From contig AP025065.1 of the NCBI GenBank assembly GCA_036186865.1, forward strand, positions 13,197,192-13,261,191: DNA of 64,000 nt, read 5' to 3'. The notes under the pieces were generated by a model. The model made no database searches, was not told the origin of the DNA, and saw only the letters and a program-made list of their open reading frames with translations. The position numbers were made by a program, and so were the translations under genes. Source of the stretch: Eustoma russellianum (Eukaryota > Streptophyta > Magnoliopsida > Gentianales > Gentianaceae). Shown piece after piece: positions 53,992 through 64,000 of this stretch; position 1 is the first letter of the stretch; each line of letters begins with the position of its first letter.

Positions 53992-55961
53992 TTTCGGACC
54001 TGTATAGCATCATTAGAAGGGGGTTGAATAGTGAGTGCGGAAAAGTTGGTTTTAAAAAAATTTTAGTGACCAATCTGAATAGAGATTCTATTTTTATATC
54101 TAATTTTTGACTAACTGATTGACCAGGTTCTCCTTCAAAATTCGTGACATTTTGTGATAATGTACTTTAAGATGTTATATATATGTCATAAAAACTTCAT
54201 ATTAAAACTCAAAGTCTAAGGCCCTGAAAAAACGTTTTTTTGGACTCTGTCAATCTGTGAAAAACTTTCTCTTACAATGAAAAATTAATTCTTAATTAAT
54301 GACAACTCCAAATGATCTGAAAATTTTATGAAATGTCCTTTAAGATGCCTAGTTTAATAGGTTGAAACATTTTTTCTAAATTTCTTTGGAAAGTATACCA
54401 ACAATGTTGATGTTCTCAACCTTTGCCAATCAGAAAATCAGATTCCACTAGTCTCATAACTTTGAACGATTGCATGATTTACACTTATCCAAATTTGATG
54501 AAACTTGTCTCAAATTAAACCTAAGACCTTTATCTATGTCTTTGCAAAATTGGATTATTTTTGAAAATCTTTTGCTATTTTTTAGTTGCATTGAAAACCT
54601 TGCAAAAATAGAAAGTAAAAGTGCTGAGAGTAAGTACACCAAGAGTTTTATACTGGTTTGGTCAATTTGACCTACTCCAGTCTCGAGGACACATTTCTCG
54701 GTATTCCCTAATCACTAAAATCACCTTAGAACAAGGGTATCTGGAGTTATACACCATCTTCTTTAATATCCATCGCTTTTACAACGAATCACAACAATAA
54801 TCAACAAAATCATCACCACCTCACTCATGAAGGTTTGATCACACCTTGATCAACCTTGTACAAGAATGAAACGTGCATGTGTGGTATGTATGAAGCCTAT
54901 ACAGATTATGGAATGTATGTTTGATAGGCTTAAGGCTTTGTGCAAGAGAAGAAGATAAGAGATGAAGAGAATTCTTGCTTTGCACTTGATAGAATGTGGA
55001 ATATGAGTCTTGAATTGTGTTTGATCTTCTTGCCCCTTTTTATAGCATGCCACGCTTCCCTTGGCTGAAAATACTCTTGAAGAATGTCTTGATTTCCCTT
55101 GAAAGATACCTTGTAAATCCTTGTGACATACCTTTGCTTACTTGGCAAGATATGATGGACAAGTGATGTGTCTTCGCCTTGTTGTCACTCTATGATTGGG
55201 TCTTCATTTTTCCACCTTGGCACATAATATATGGCATGGAAATTACCAAGAAAAATCTGAAAACAATTTGAATTTCAAATTTCTTGATTGTCAATCAATC
55301 ATAAGTGTGATAGCTCCACATTTTTGGAATGATTTGCACCTTGAAGAACCTCCCAGAATCGACCAATGCACATGTGCTGAAAACTTCAGCACTTCTTTTT
55401 GAATTTTGAAAGCTTACCTTGTGTGTCCTGGTCTCCATCAATACGTGCATTCTTTTGTGGATCATTCTCCACCAGTCACAGTGCAAGATGAGCTCCACCT
55501 AGGCTCCAAATTACCTCAATTCAGCTGCCTACTAACCATGCATGTGCTGAAAACATTTTTTAAAATTTTGAAAGATAATAATGTAGTATCTTCATAAACA
55601 TGGTATATTTCAATCACAACTTAACTTTGTCTTCTAGAACGCTCCAAGATATGTCTTGGATGTGTAAGACATTTCTAGATACATGTCACACAAGTAAAAA
55701 AGCCCCCCTTAGATAATGTAGAAAAGTGAATTTTCGACTTCCGTCGATTGCGCGATTTTTTTGAAATTTATCACAAACCCCTTAGACATGTAAAATGTGC
55801 TATGCACCATATAATATACATAATAAAATGTATAATCTCAGCTCCAAAAGATGTAAAAAAAAAATTTGGCCTTGTGGTGTTGCATTTTGAATTTGAATTT
55901 TCAAGAAATCAAGCCAAATGATAGATAATTGATATATGTAATTATGGCATGACTTTGGTGT
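53992..55961 (-). repeat. Copia D2 5' LTR (truncated by E2)
   Basis: Matches 18043-20040 closely. It ends where E2 begins: the text GCATGACTTTGGTGT continues as TTTATTTTCC in the 18-20 kb copy but as the E2 LTR start here. The remaining 0.8 kb should lie beyond E2, outside the window. No gene inside. Confidence 0.88.
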
Positions 55962-57382
55962 TGATGAGGATCGGGGATCCCATCAAGAGGTCATGGGTCC
56001 TATGACAAGAATGAGGGTTAGAGAACTTGGACATCAAGTAGGAACCTTCTTGTATAGGCATGAGCAAGATGAATCTAAGGCTCATTAGGTTCACCTTATT
56101 GAACCCACATTGTGACGTTTGATTCTTTTGTGTCTGAGTCTGTTTCTTTATTTTGATTTTTGTTTTCTTGTGATCCTTGTTTCTATGTGTTTGCTTTGTA
56201 GGTAAGTAGGTACATGTAAAGTCCAAGCCAAACGGACATCCACCAATGGTTAAAGGCGTGTGTACCAAAGAAAGGAGAGAAAAGGAATATTTGTCTTGAG
56301 AAGAATGTTGTCTCCACAAAGACAAGTTCAAATGTGGTCCAAGATGGAATTCCTTTTCAAAATGAGCTCAAAAATATCTCCAACAACCAACAAAAGGGAC
56401 GGCCAAATTGAAGTCAAAATGAAGATCAACTTGAAGGCAAACTTGAATTCAAATTCAAGCATGATTTGAATCTCAAGTTCCAACCAATTTGAGACTTAAA
56501 TTTCAAGATACGAAAAAAGAGAGATCAGCCACCTTTGGGGCTCAATCACACGCCATTTTGGAGGAAGAGAAGGATAGATCACAACTTAAAATTGAATCCA
56601 AATTTGAATTCAAATTCAAACTCAATTTGAATTCAAACTTCTACCAACTTTTGAATTCAACTCCAATTACTTTCTCATCATCAAATCAGGTCTCCAACAC
56701 CCTCATTACTCACCAAACACGGCTGGAAGGAGTGGAGAAGATAATCAACAACCAATTCAAATTCAAACTCAATTTGGATTCAATCTTCAACCAACCTTTG
56801 AATTCAACTCCAACCACTTCCTCAACATCAAATCAAGTCTCCAACACCCTTATTGACTCATCAGAGATGACTGGATAAGGAGAAATTGGCATTCTACAAG
56901 CATTTCAAATTTTAGGTAGAATTTGTTTTAGTTTGAATTTCAAACAAGTTTCAATTGTAAACACTTGTTAGGTAGTTTATTTGAGATAATTTTTAGCCAT
57001 TTCAAGGCTTGAAGGGATGACTTTTAGCCTATAAATAAGGACCCTTGGCGTGTAGCAAGTTCAGAAGTTTGATGAAATAAAATCTTGATATTTTCTCCTA
57101 TTCTTGTGAGACTTTGTTTTCTTTGTTTTGCATGAAAAACCTAGGTTAATATCCTTCAAGTTTGAGCATTTTGAAGGTGTTGCCATTGCACTAAGGTGCC
57201 GTCCAGGAGGGCCATTGTGGTTTGCCTGAACAACGACCATCTTGAAGTCTTGGTTCTTGCTTGTTGGACCAATCGTTTGTTTCACTAAGGAAGCAAGGGG
57301 AAGTCTTCTTCATTGTGCCTAACCCATAGTGAAGGCTGTTTTGTGGTGGAAAAGTTATGAGCCCATAGTATTGCACGCATTA
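55962..57382 (+). repeat. E2 5' LTR (1421 bp)
   Basis: Same family as the E1 LTRs, with the AATTCAAA-rich middle (56400-56830). The preceding five bases GGTGT (55957-55961) are the predicted target duplication; the partner lies outside the window. Confidence 0.87.
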
Positions 57383-57397
57383 ATTGGTATCAGAGAC

Positions 57398-58768
57398 AGG
57401 TTACTCTATTCCACCATCTTCTATCGTTTTCTTTACATTTGAGTCCATTCATTTCAAGTCCAGTTGAGTCCTTCTTCTACCCCATTCTTCACGTCATTTG
57501 TGCCTTCCATACATATAAAAAACGAGAGTCTCATACCCTAAGATTCTTACTTTGAGCCTTTGCATTTTGTTGGATCTTGTTATTCATCATTCAAGCGTCT
57601 TTGTTAATTATTGTTATTCATCATTCTAGTTTCAATTTTAACACATCTTTGGCGTCCAATTCTGAATTTTGTCAATCAAACTTGAACAAATTAGGATCAT
57701 TGCATCTAGGAAACAATCAGCATTTTAAAGTTGCGCATCAACCTATAAAGCCACCTAGGTCTCAAGTCATCTTGTTGCCACCGAAGCTTTTAGTTTATGA
57801 TGATTGTATGCATCTTGTGATTCATATTGTGATTAATTTCATGCTTCAATCTCGCTGATCACACGTGTGAAAGCCATTCCCAAAACCAACACAAAAACTG
57901 AAAACAGCCAACTCAAAACCCTAATTTTTCAAAACCCTAATCTCGGTTTACTCATTAAACCTTAACCAAGATTAATCCACATTCAGATTTATCTTGCATA
58001 ATATTGCATATTTGAAATTACCTTGGCTAAAATTGAAAGCTCCTTGCAAGGTTTTGTCAAAAACAACTGTTTGGGCAAAAAGAGAGTCAACCCACGTTTT
58101 CCTACCCTGGAACAAAAAAAATCTGGGAACAACTGAGACGTTTTGAAGATGAAAAATGCAAGAAAAATAGAATAGAAAAAGGGGGAAACATTTGTGCATT
58201 GTTTGAAATTTTGGAGCAACTTTGTCCCATCTTTCATTCTTGCTATACACAATCATACGCCTCACTTATTGTCCATATACTGAACCTCTTGAACCAATCC
58301 CACATTTGGATGTTAGATTATTGCATGATTTGAGTCATATTGTGGTTAATAGGTGCATAGAATCAAAATTAACTAAAGATTGCCCACGGCAACCTTTAAT
58401 TCATCTTTGGTTCGGCCTTAAACATCAATTTTGGTTGCTTATATTCTTTGAATCTTAGTGGAAAAGTTCAAGTTTGTGCTCATCTATATTGATTCCGTTT
58501 ATGATACTATTTGGTGCAAATTGAAAGCATAAGGGTGAGACAATGGAGATCATTGTGAATTGGAGAAGCATTGGCAAACACTTTCTTAATTGATCGCTTT
58601 GGATCTTATTAACTTTAGGTTACCCAAGAGACAAAGTGGTAAGAGAGTGGAAATCAGAGAAAGAGGAGTGCTCATATTTTGTTTTCACTAATCACTTAAC
58701 ATTTGCTTGTTTTGTGTTAGTTTGCTTCTTTTCTTTCTTTTCATTTTGTTGATCACTTTAGGTAAGAC
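57398..58768 (+). other. E2 leader (noncoding)
   Basis: Follows the primer site. Shares blocks with the E1 leader (for example AGATTGC...GGTTCGGCC text near 58375-58415). A T-rich stretch ending CACTTTAG precedes the gag ATG. No coding domain seen. Confidence 0.6.
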
Positions 58769-59176
58769 ATGGAGAGCAGCACTCACTCCACGTCTAGCAA
58801 GTCAAAGGAGGCCGAGGAACTCATGCAACAACAAATGCTAGAAATGCTAAAGAAACTCATTCAAGATAACGAGGTAATCAAACATAGGTTGGAAGGCGTC
58901 GAAAGGAGCCAAAAGACGAGTGATGGACAAGGCACCAGCTGGGCCGTTCCCATGACTCAAACAAGACGGCTTCCCCCAGAAGAAATTGAGGATTAAAATC
59001 TAAGACCACCACACATCGAGCCAAGAAGGTTTGTTCCTCCAACGCAACCAAGGAGACACGCTCCAAGAAAGTACAATGATGATTATATTCCGTTTGAACA
59101 AGATGAGTATGACTTTGATGACCACCCTTCCCGTGGTTACGAAAGACGCCAAAACCCCCTTTTCCCACAAGATGAC
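58769..59176 (+). pseudogene. gag: E2 gag, N-terminal part (truncated)
   Basis: MESSTHSTSSKSKEAEELMQ, then QQMLEMLKKLIQDNEVIKHR as in E1. A TAA at 58994-58996 follows PPEEIED. The same frame continues NLRPPHIEPRRFVPPTQPRR and ends at QNPLFPQDD, where the F LTR begins. The core gag domain is missing from the window. Confidence 0.85.
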
Positions 59177-60929
59177 TGTTGTACCCCAACGATCATATAC
59201 GAGAAAACTATGCATAAGTGACGAAAAGAAAGCAATGATTTCCTTAAGCATGTGTTATTTAAGTCGACTTAACCCTCTTTACTTAATTATTATTGAGATG
59301 ATACCAAGCCTATTAAGTAATACCTGAAATATAGAGTTATATGAACCATACATACCAATATATATGTATATGTGTATGAATGCATAAATACATAGTACAC
59401 CTAGGCGTGTATATATATATGTATACATACATATGCTAATCTTAGAATACAATAAAATATAGGAAACAATATAGTATATGAATTAAAGTTACAAGAAATA
59501 TCAAATTGCCCAAGAAGCCTAAAAATTTCGGCCTATACATGGAGAGGTTCTAGAATTCTCTAGCCAATTTTATTAGTTAAAATAATAAGACAAGAAGTTA
59601 TCATGCAAAGAATAAATAGAAAACAAAATAGACATGCATTAAAGAACAAGTAAGACAACTCATTAAAGAAGGAAGTAGTGTGGTTGAGGTCATAAAGACC
59701 CCAACCAAGAAATCGGCCCTTACAAGATTAACCGTGGAGGATTTTTAAATCCTACCATGGTTACTTTTTCCTTAAACCAAGGTTAAGATAACTATGGTTT
59801 GATAAAGTAACTTGGGTTAGCCCAAAAGTAACCATAGTTGGAATAAAGTAACCAAGGTTATACTAACTTAACCTTGATTAGCACTCAAGAAAGCCCTGAA
59901 CCCCACAATTCTCCCTCCAAAATCGGCCAAGCCCTCCACATCTCCTAGATTTTTAAATATTGCAAGACTAAACCCTACATTCATCTAGAAAATTCTTCCC
60001 AAGCAAGCCAAGCAACACTTAGCAAAATTCCCTCCTACTTTCACCAATATTTCGGCCCCTTTACCTTGAAGGATAGAAGTTCAACTTCACTTTCAAGACT
60101 CAAGAAGACATCTAGGTAAGACTTGTTCCAAACCTCCTTAAGTGAATTCTTATTTGGAAAAGAATGAAGCTCACATGGACTCTTTCTCTCCATGTCAAAA
60201 ACCATGACATTCATGGTTGAAATAGGTGAAAGCCTTCAACTTTCTTAGGAGGTGATACCTTGGAGAGCTTACATCTCTATTCCAAGCTCATTTTGGTAAG
60301 ATGATCTAGCCTTAAATGTATCCTATTTGCTCTATTGCATAAAGACTAATCTTTCCTTCCATTTTCCTTAAACCGTATGCTTAAGGTGAAGAAGGTGAAG
60401 GATTCCAACACATCTCACTCCATAACCAAGCAAACACAAGAGCTTTAGCTTGAAGAGGCAAGTATACAATGATCTCTCATGATTTATTTAAAGAGTTTGT
60501 GACTTGAATGCTTAGAAGTTCTTAAGATATGATCTTTAGTTGAATGTCTTAAGTTTGAGACTATATTTTAGTGATTCCCTAAGAACAATGTCTTGCATGT
60601 GATTTATTCCTTTAAAGATGAAGTCTTTTCCTATATGCTATATGAAATAAGGCTGACCTAGAGTGCAATAAGGTTCACCTAAGTAGGTCTAGACAAGATT
60701 GACTTGTGAATGTAACACAAAAGGTCCTAAGGAAAGAATACATGTGAAAGCTAGGAGCTTTATGAGGTTGTTAGTAAGTTTAGATTAAGATGACTCTTGA
60801 ATATGAATGCATGCTTGAATATGTGTTGTAAAATGTGGTTAAGGAAACACACAAGTTTCGGCCCAAAGTATTGAGTGAAAACATGGACACTTGACTTGGA
60901 TAAAATGATAAAATGGCAAACCACTGGAA

Positions 60930-61660
60930 TTGGACAGAATAGAGTGACGTATTAGATGGTTTAAGAACTGACCTTACAGACCTTCAATGAAGCTAATTTT
61001 TGGTACAGAGCTAACCTCGTGAGTGTAGTGCAAGTGAGAGTTGGAATTTTCGTTAAAATCAGTTACGGATTATTTGTAAGAAATTATACGGTAAAACTGC
61101 TCCAGTAGAAAATTCTGGAGTTGGGCAGAATTGATCACTGGTTTCAACGAATTAAAAGAGGACCTTGTGGACCTTCAATAAATCTGATTTTTGGTACAGA
61201 GCTAGTCCCATGAGTGTAGCAGAGATGAGAGTTGGAATTTCGGTAAAAAAAGTTATGGTTAATTTTTAATAAAATAATTAGTGAGACTACTCAGGCTGTA
61301 AATTCTGGAACATGACAGAATGGTGTAACGCTTTGAACGGTTTGAAAAGAGACGTTTTAGATGACCAATAAAGCTGATTTTTGGCATGGTAATAATACTA
61401 TGAGTGTAGTGAACACGCCAGCTGGAATTTTGGTAAAATAAGTTCTGGATTATTTTATATGAATTAATTAGTCAAACTGCTCAACTGAAATCAATGGAAC
61501 CAACCTGAAGTTTGGTAACGACTTTATGGACTCAGAAAGGGGACTTAGTGATATGAAAATAGGCTAAATTTCGGTAGGATACTGGTTCCACATGTTTATG
61601 ACTTGTGCAAGTTGGAATTTCTGAAAAACGAATCACGGATTTGCCGCCATTGAATTTTTG
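60930..61660 (+). repeat. Diverged direct repeats in the F LTR
   Basis: At least three units of about 185 bp (starting near 60950, 61130 and 61310, with a weaker fourth near 61490) share GACCTT..GGACCTTCAATAAA, TGATTTTTGGTACAGAGCTA, ATGAGTGTAG and GTTGGAATTT. These are old tandem duplications; no frame is conserved. Confidence 0.55.
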
Positions 61661-62110
61661 GTAAAATAGGTCAGATCAGTTTCAGCATCTAACCCATTTC
61701 GGAAATTAAGTAAATGGGCCCCTTTATGATTATCGAAATAATCTGAAATTTTTATGATATGTATCTAAGATTCTACCAAACGTGTTTGTGACAAAAGATT
61801 ATGGAAATGGACCTATTTGGTTAGCTTAACCGCCCCCATGAGTACGAAGTAAAAGTCTGGAAGTATTTAGCTTCCAAATTCATGCATGTTGACATGTTAT
61901 AAGGAATGCATACGATTATCCATGTCATGACTTGCATTGCATATCACTACATGTATCACGCATGATCATGAAACTGATTTTCATGGATTTTATGATGCAA
62001 GCAAGTTTTACAAGCAACTATGTTTTCGATATGCATGAAAAGTTTTTACGGTCCCATGTTTTTAAAAGAAAGATTCATGATTCCTTTGCCGGCCAAGCAT
62101 GCGACTAACC

Positions 62111-62405
62111 CGACTCCAGACCCGGGGTTAATTGGTCTGATGACATGATATGTTCTGGACCCGTTCATATCCGGGGTTAATTGATCTGATATCTGTTCTG
62201 GACCCGTTCAGATCTGGGGTTAATTGATCTGATATCTGTTCTGGACCCGCTCAGATCCGGGGTTAATTGATCTGATATCTGTTCTGGACCCGCTCAGATC
62301 CGGGATTAATTGATCTGATATCTGTTCTGGACCCGTTCAGGCCCGGGGTGAATTGGTCTGATGATATGTTCTGGACCCGCTCAGATCCGGGGTTAATTGA
62401 TCTGA
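62111..62405. repeat. Seven-unit tandem repeat in the F LTR
   Basis: Units of about 42 bp with TCTGGACCCG, TCAGATCCGGGG and TTAATTGATCTGATATC. The G LTR has one such unit plus four units of a related type at the matching place, so the array expanded independently. Confidence 0.9.
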
Positions 62406-62734
62406 CACTCTGTTTTTACGACATGTTACTTTATGGGACCAAAATGATGTTTTGACATGACATGACATCATGCATTGCATTCTGCATATCTCACGATCAT
62501 GAAGACAAGTTGCATGATTTCAGTTAAGGGTTAATAAGTTGTTATTAGTAGCATTATCCTAAAGTATGTTTTAACCGAACGTCAAGCGAGCTCAGGATTT
62601 AAGATCAGGTATGAATTATGATTATTCAAGATTTTCGAGGTATTACATTCATGTTATAATTCTTTACGTATATCATAGTCGTTTATTGTATTCTTGCTGG
62701 GTGATTTTTATCACTCACACTTTATTTTTCCCCA

Positions 62735-62794
62735 GAGCCAGATAATGCCAAGATAGAGTGGATCGAAGATGAGCCGAGGGTACCTTATCCATAG
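62735..62794 (+). other. Acidic micro-ORF in the F LTR
   Basis: EPDNAKIEWIEDEPRVPYP then TAG, right after TTTTTCCCCAG. Compared with G, most codon differences in the second half are synonymous or conservative (ATT/ATC, CCA/CCG, CCA/CCT, TAC/TAT, CCC/CCA; D/E, M/V). Confidence 0.45.
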
Positions 62795-63049
62795 ACGAGG
62801 CGTATGAAGGGAGCTAAGCTTAAGGACTTTTGTGCGGCCAAGATGTTTTGTATTATGATTATGTTTGAACTCTCTGGATTTCGGTTATGTTATTTTGTGG
62901 GACTACTACTTTTGGGAACTTAGTAAATTAGTAATGCATGTTTAATTTGAAAAGTTTTAATTCCGCCTAAATTTTACTACCATGTTAAGTGTTAGCATGG
63001 GAGTCCATGATTTATGTTATGGATTTTCGCATGTTATGCATGACGCTTT

Positions 63050-63070
63050 GTACTCTCCTTAGTGAAGTAC
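63050..63070 (+). other. U5 hairpin (F LTR)
   Basis: GTACT pairs with AGTAC, next to CGGCGGGTGCACCG. Shorter than in G but at the same place. Confidence 0.4.
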
Positions 63071-63117
63071 GGCGGGTGCACCGTATCCGGACGAAGTCGG
63101 GTGCGGGGCGCTACAGG

Positions 63118-63129
63118 TGGTATCAGAGC
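63118..63129 (+). other. F primer-binding site
   Basis: TGGTATCAGAGC, two bases after the LTR end; perfect initiator tRNA-Met type. Confidence 0.92.
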
Positions 63130-63279
63130 CCAGGCTCTAGATTTCGGGCAGAACGTAGGACTAAGTTATGATCTTAGCAATCTAAGTTTAATCTTAGACC
63201 TAAGTCATGATCTTAGATGAGTGATGGCCTTAGACTAGGACCACGTAGACCGGGTTTCGCCGCCACCTCAGCCGGAGAT

Positions 63280-63954
63280 GAGTTATATGAACCATACATA
63301 CCAATATATATGTATATGTGTATGAATGCATAAATACATAGTACACCTGGGCGTGTATATATATATGTATTCATACATATGCTAATCTTAGAATACAATA
63401 AAATATAGGAAACAATATAGTATATGAATTAAAGTTACAAGAAATATCAAATTGCCCAAGAAGCCTAAAAATTTCGGCCTATACATGGAGAGGTTCTAGA
63501 ATTCTCTAGCCAATTTTATTAGTTAAAATAATAAGACAAGAAGTTATCATGCAAAGAATAAATAGAAAACAAAATAGACATGCATTAAAGAACAAGTAAG
63601 ACAACTCATTAAAGAAGGAAGTAGTGTGGTTGAGGTCATAAAGACCCCAACCAAGAAATCGGCCCTTACAAGATTAACCGTGGAGGATTTTTAAATCCTA
63701 CCATGGTTACTTTTTCCTTAAACCAAGGTTAAGATAACTATGGTTTGATAAAGTAACTTGGGTTAGCCTAAAAGTAACCATAGTTAGAATAAAGTAACCA
63801 AGGTTATACTAACTTAACCTTGATTAGCACTCAAGAAAGCCCTAAACCTCACAATTCTCCCTCCAAAATCGGCCAAGCCCTCCCCATCTCCTAGATTTTT
63901 AAATATTGCAAGACTAAACCCTACATTCATCTAGAAAATTCTTCCCAAGCAAGC
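63280..63954 (+). repeat. Fragment of an F-type LTR after the break
   Basis: Nearly identical to 59334-60008. It follows F leader text at CCGGAGATG, with no gag, pol or LTR start between. It ends at 63954 where a minus-strand LTR begins. Probably the 3' LTR remnant of F after a large internal deletion. Confidence 0.8.
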
Positions 63955-64000
63955 TGTAGCGCCCCGCTCCCGAACCCTAGTATCGAGAACGGTGCACCCG
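63955..64000 (-). repeat. End of another minus-strand Tekay-type LTR (cut by window)
   Basis: Begins TGTAGCGCCCCGCTCCCG and reaches GGTGCACCCG, the reverse complement of the typical LTR end with its CGGGTGCACC box. Predicted target duplication: CAAGC at 63950-63954. Confidence 0.75.

Larger units (their letters stand above)
55962..59176 (+). mobile_element. E2: second CRM-like element, cut in gag by F
   Basis: LTR 55962-57382 (starts TGATGAGGATCGGGG, ends GCATTA, the final CA changed to TA), primer site TGGTATCAGAGAC at 57385, leader of 1.4 kb, and the gag start. At 59177 a Tekay-type LTR begins inside gag, so the rest is beyond F. The LTR sequence differs from E1 by many substitutions; same family, different insertion. 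Confidence 0.87.
59177..63115 (+). repeat. F LTR (3939 bp)
   Basis: TG at 59177, CA at 63115. Contains GGTTAC/GTAACC repeats (59750-59890), diverged repeats (60900-61650, each with AGCTGATTTTTGG and GAATTCTGG-type text), a seven-unit array (62111-62405), a stem (62701-62714), acceptor-like tract and acidic micro-ORF (62735-62794), U5 hairpin (63050-63070), CGGCGGGTGCACCG box and GGGGCGCTACA end. No protein gene. Confidence 0.88.
59177..63279 (+). mobile_element. F: Tekay-type element, LTR, primer site and short leader only
   Basis: Complete LTR (59177-63115), primer site (63118-63129), about 150 bp of leader, then a break at 63279-63280 into a second copy of LTR text. No gag or pol follows. 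The LTR is related to the G LTR (same start TGTTGTACCCCAACGATCAT and several shared blocks) but diverged. Inserted in E2 gag. Confidence 0.85.

Noticed and set aside
62111..62405. Regular repeats resembling a CRISPR array
   Set aside because: Units are contiguous and diverging, without unique spacers, and lie inside a plant LTR. Simple tandem expansion explains them.
1..64000. Host genes, tRNA or rRNA genes
   Set aside because: Every long frame belongs to a retrotransposon domain; no non-TE domain was recognised. Small RNA genes could not be searched exhaustively by eye.

Overview
The window is plant nuclear DNA made almost entirely of nested retrotransposons. I found no host protein gene, tRNA or rRNA. 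A flowering plant is indicated by Ty3/gypsy chromoviruses of Tekay type (gag with zinc knuckles, PR-RT-RNH-INT, terminal chromodomain), CRM-like gypsy elements whose LTR starts TGATGAGGATC, Ty1/copia elements with very long LTRs, and an L1-type LINE carrying its own RNase H domain. All LTR elements use a primer site of the TGGTATCAGA type (initiator tRNA-Met). Density, nesting and the CRM-like elements fit pericentromeric or other heterochromatin (inference). I cannot name the species.

Layout. 1-8814: Tekay-type element T1 (+), its 5' LTR cut by the window edge, inserted in the gag of a decayed relative T2 (8815-12006, +). 12007-13187: truncated LTR of the T1 family. 13188-17480: copia D1 (+), reduced to part of gag, its 3' end and a 2.8-kb LTR. 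17481-27780: minus-strand copia sequence: a gag fragment (D3), a PBS, and an LTR split by a LINE (about 20431-26612), followed at higher coordinates by the 3' end of copia D2. 27781-42856: Tekay-type element G (-), the best preserved, flanked by the 5-bp duplication GTATA; its 3' LTR holds a solo LTR of the T1 family (29204-32340, duplication CCATT). 42862-43901: copia D2 integrase. 43907-51454: CRM-like element E1 (+), duplication CAATG. 51460-55961: D2 protease, gag, PBS and 5' LTR. 55962-59176: CRM-like E2 (+), broken in gag by Tekay-type element F (LTR 59177-63115 and PBS). 63280-63954 is a second piece of F-type LTR, interrupted at 63955 by the end of another minus-strand LTR.

How it fits together. 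Copia D2 is the old host: E1, E2, G and the LINE all sit inside it, and excising E1 or G in thought restores continuous copia reading frame. The solo LTR is younger than G. T1 is younger than T2.

Most interesting signals. (1) Intron-like GT-AG segments of 67-94 bp interrupt the Tekay frames: one shared gag-protease position in three elements, and different pol positions in different elements. (2) The 3' part of the Tekay LTRs has a shared layout: a hairpin, a splice-acceptor-like tract, a short acidic ORF whose differences are largely synonymous or conservative, a second hairpin with paired compensatory changes, a CGGCGGGTGCAC box, the LTR end and the PBS. (3) The T1-family LTR promoter region is a tandem array of hairpin plus TATA units that differs in copy number between copies.
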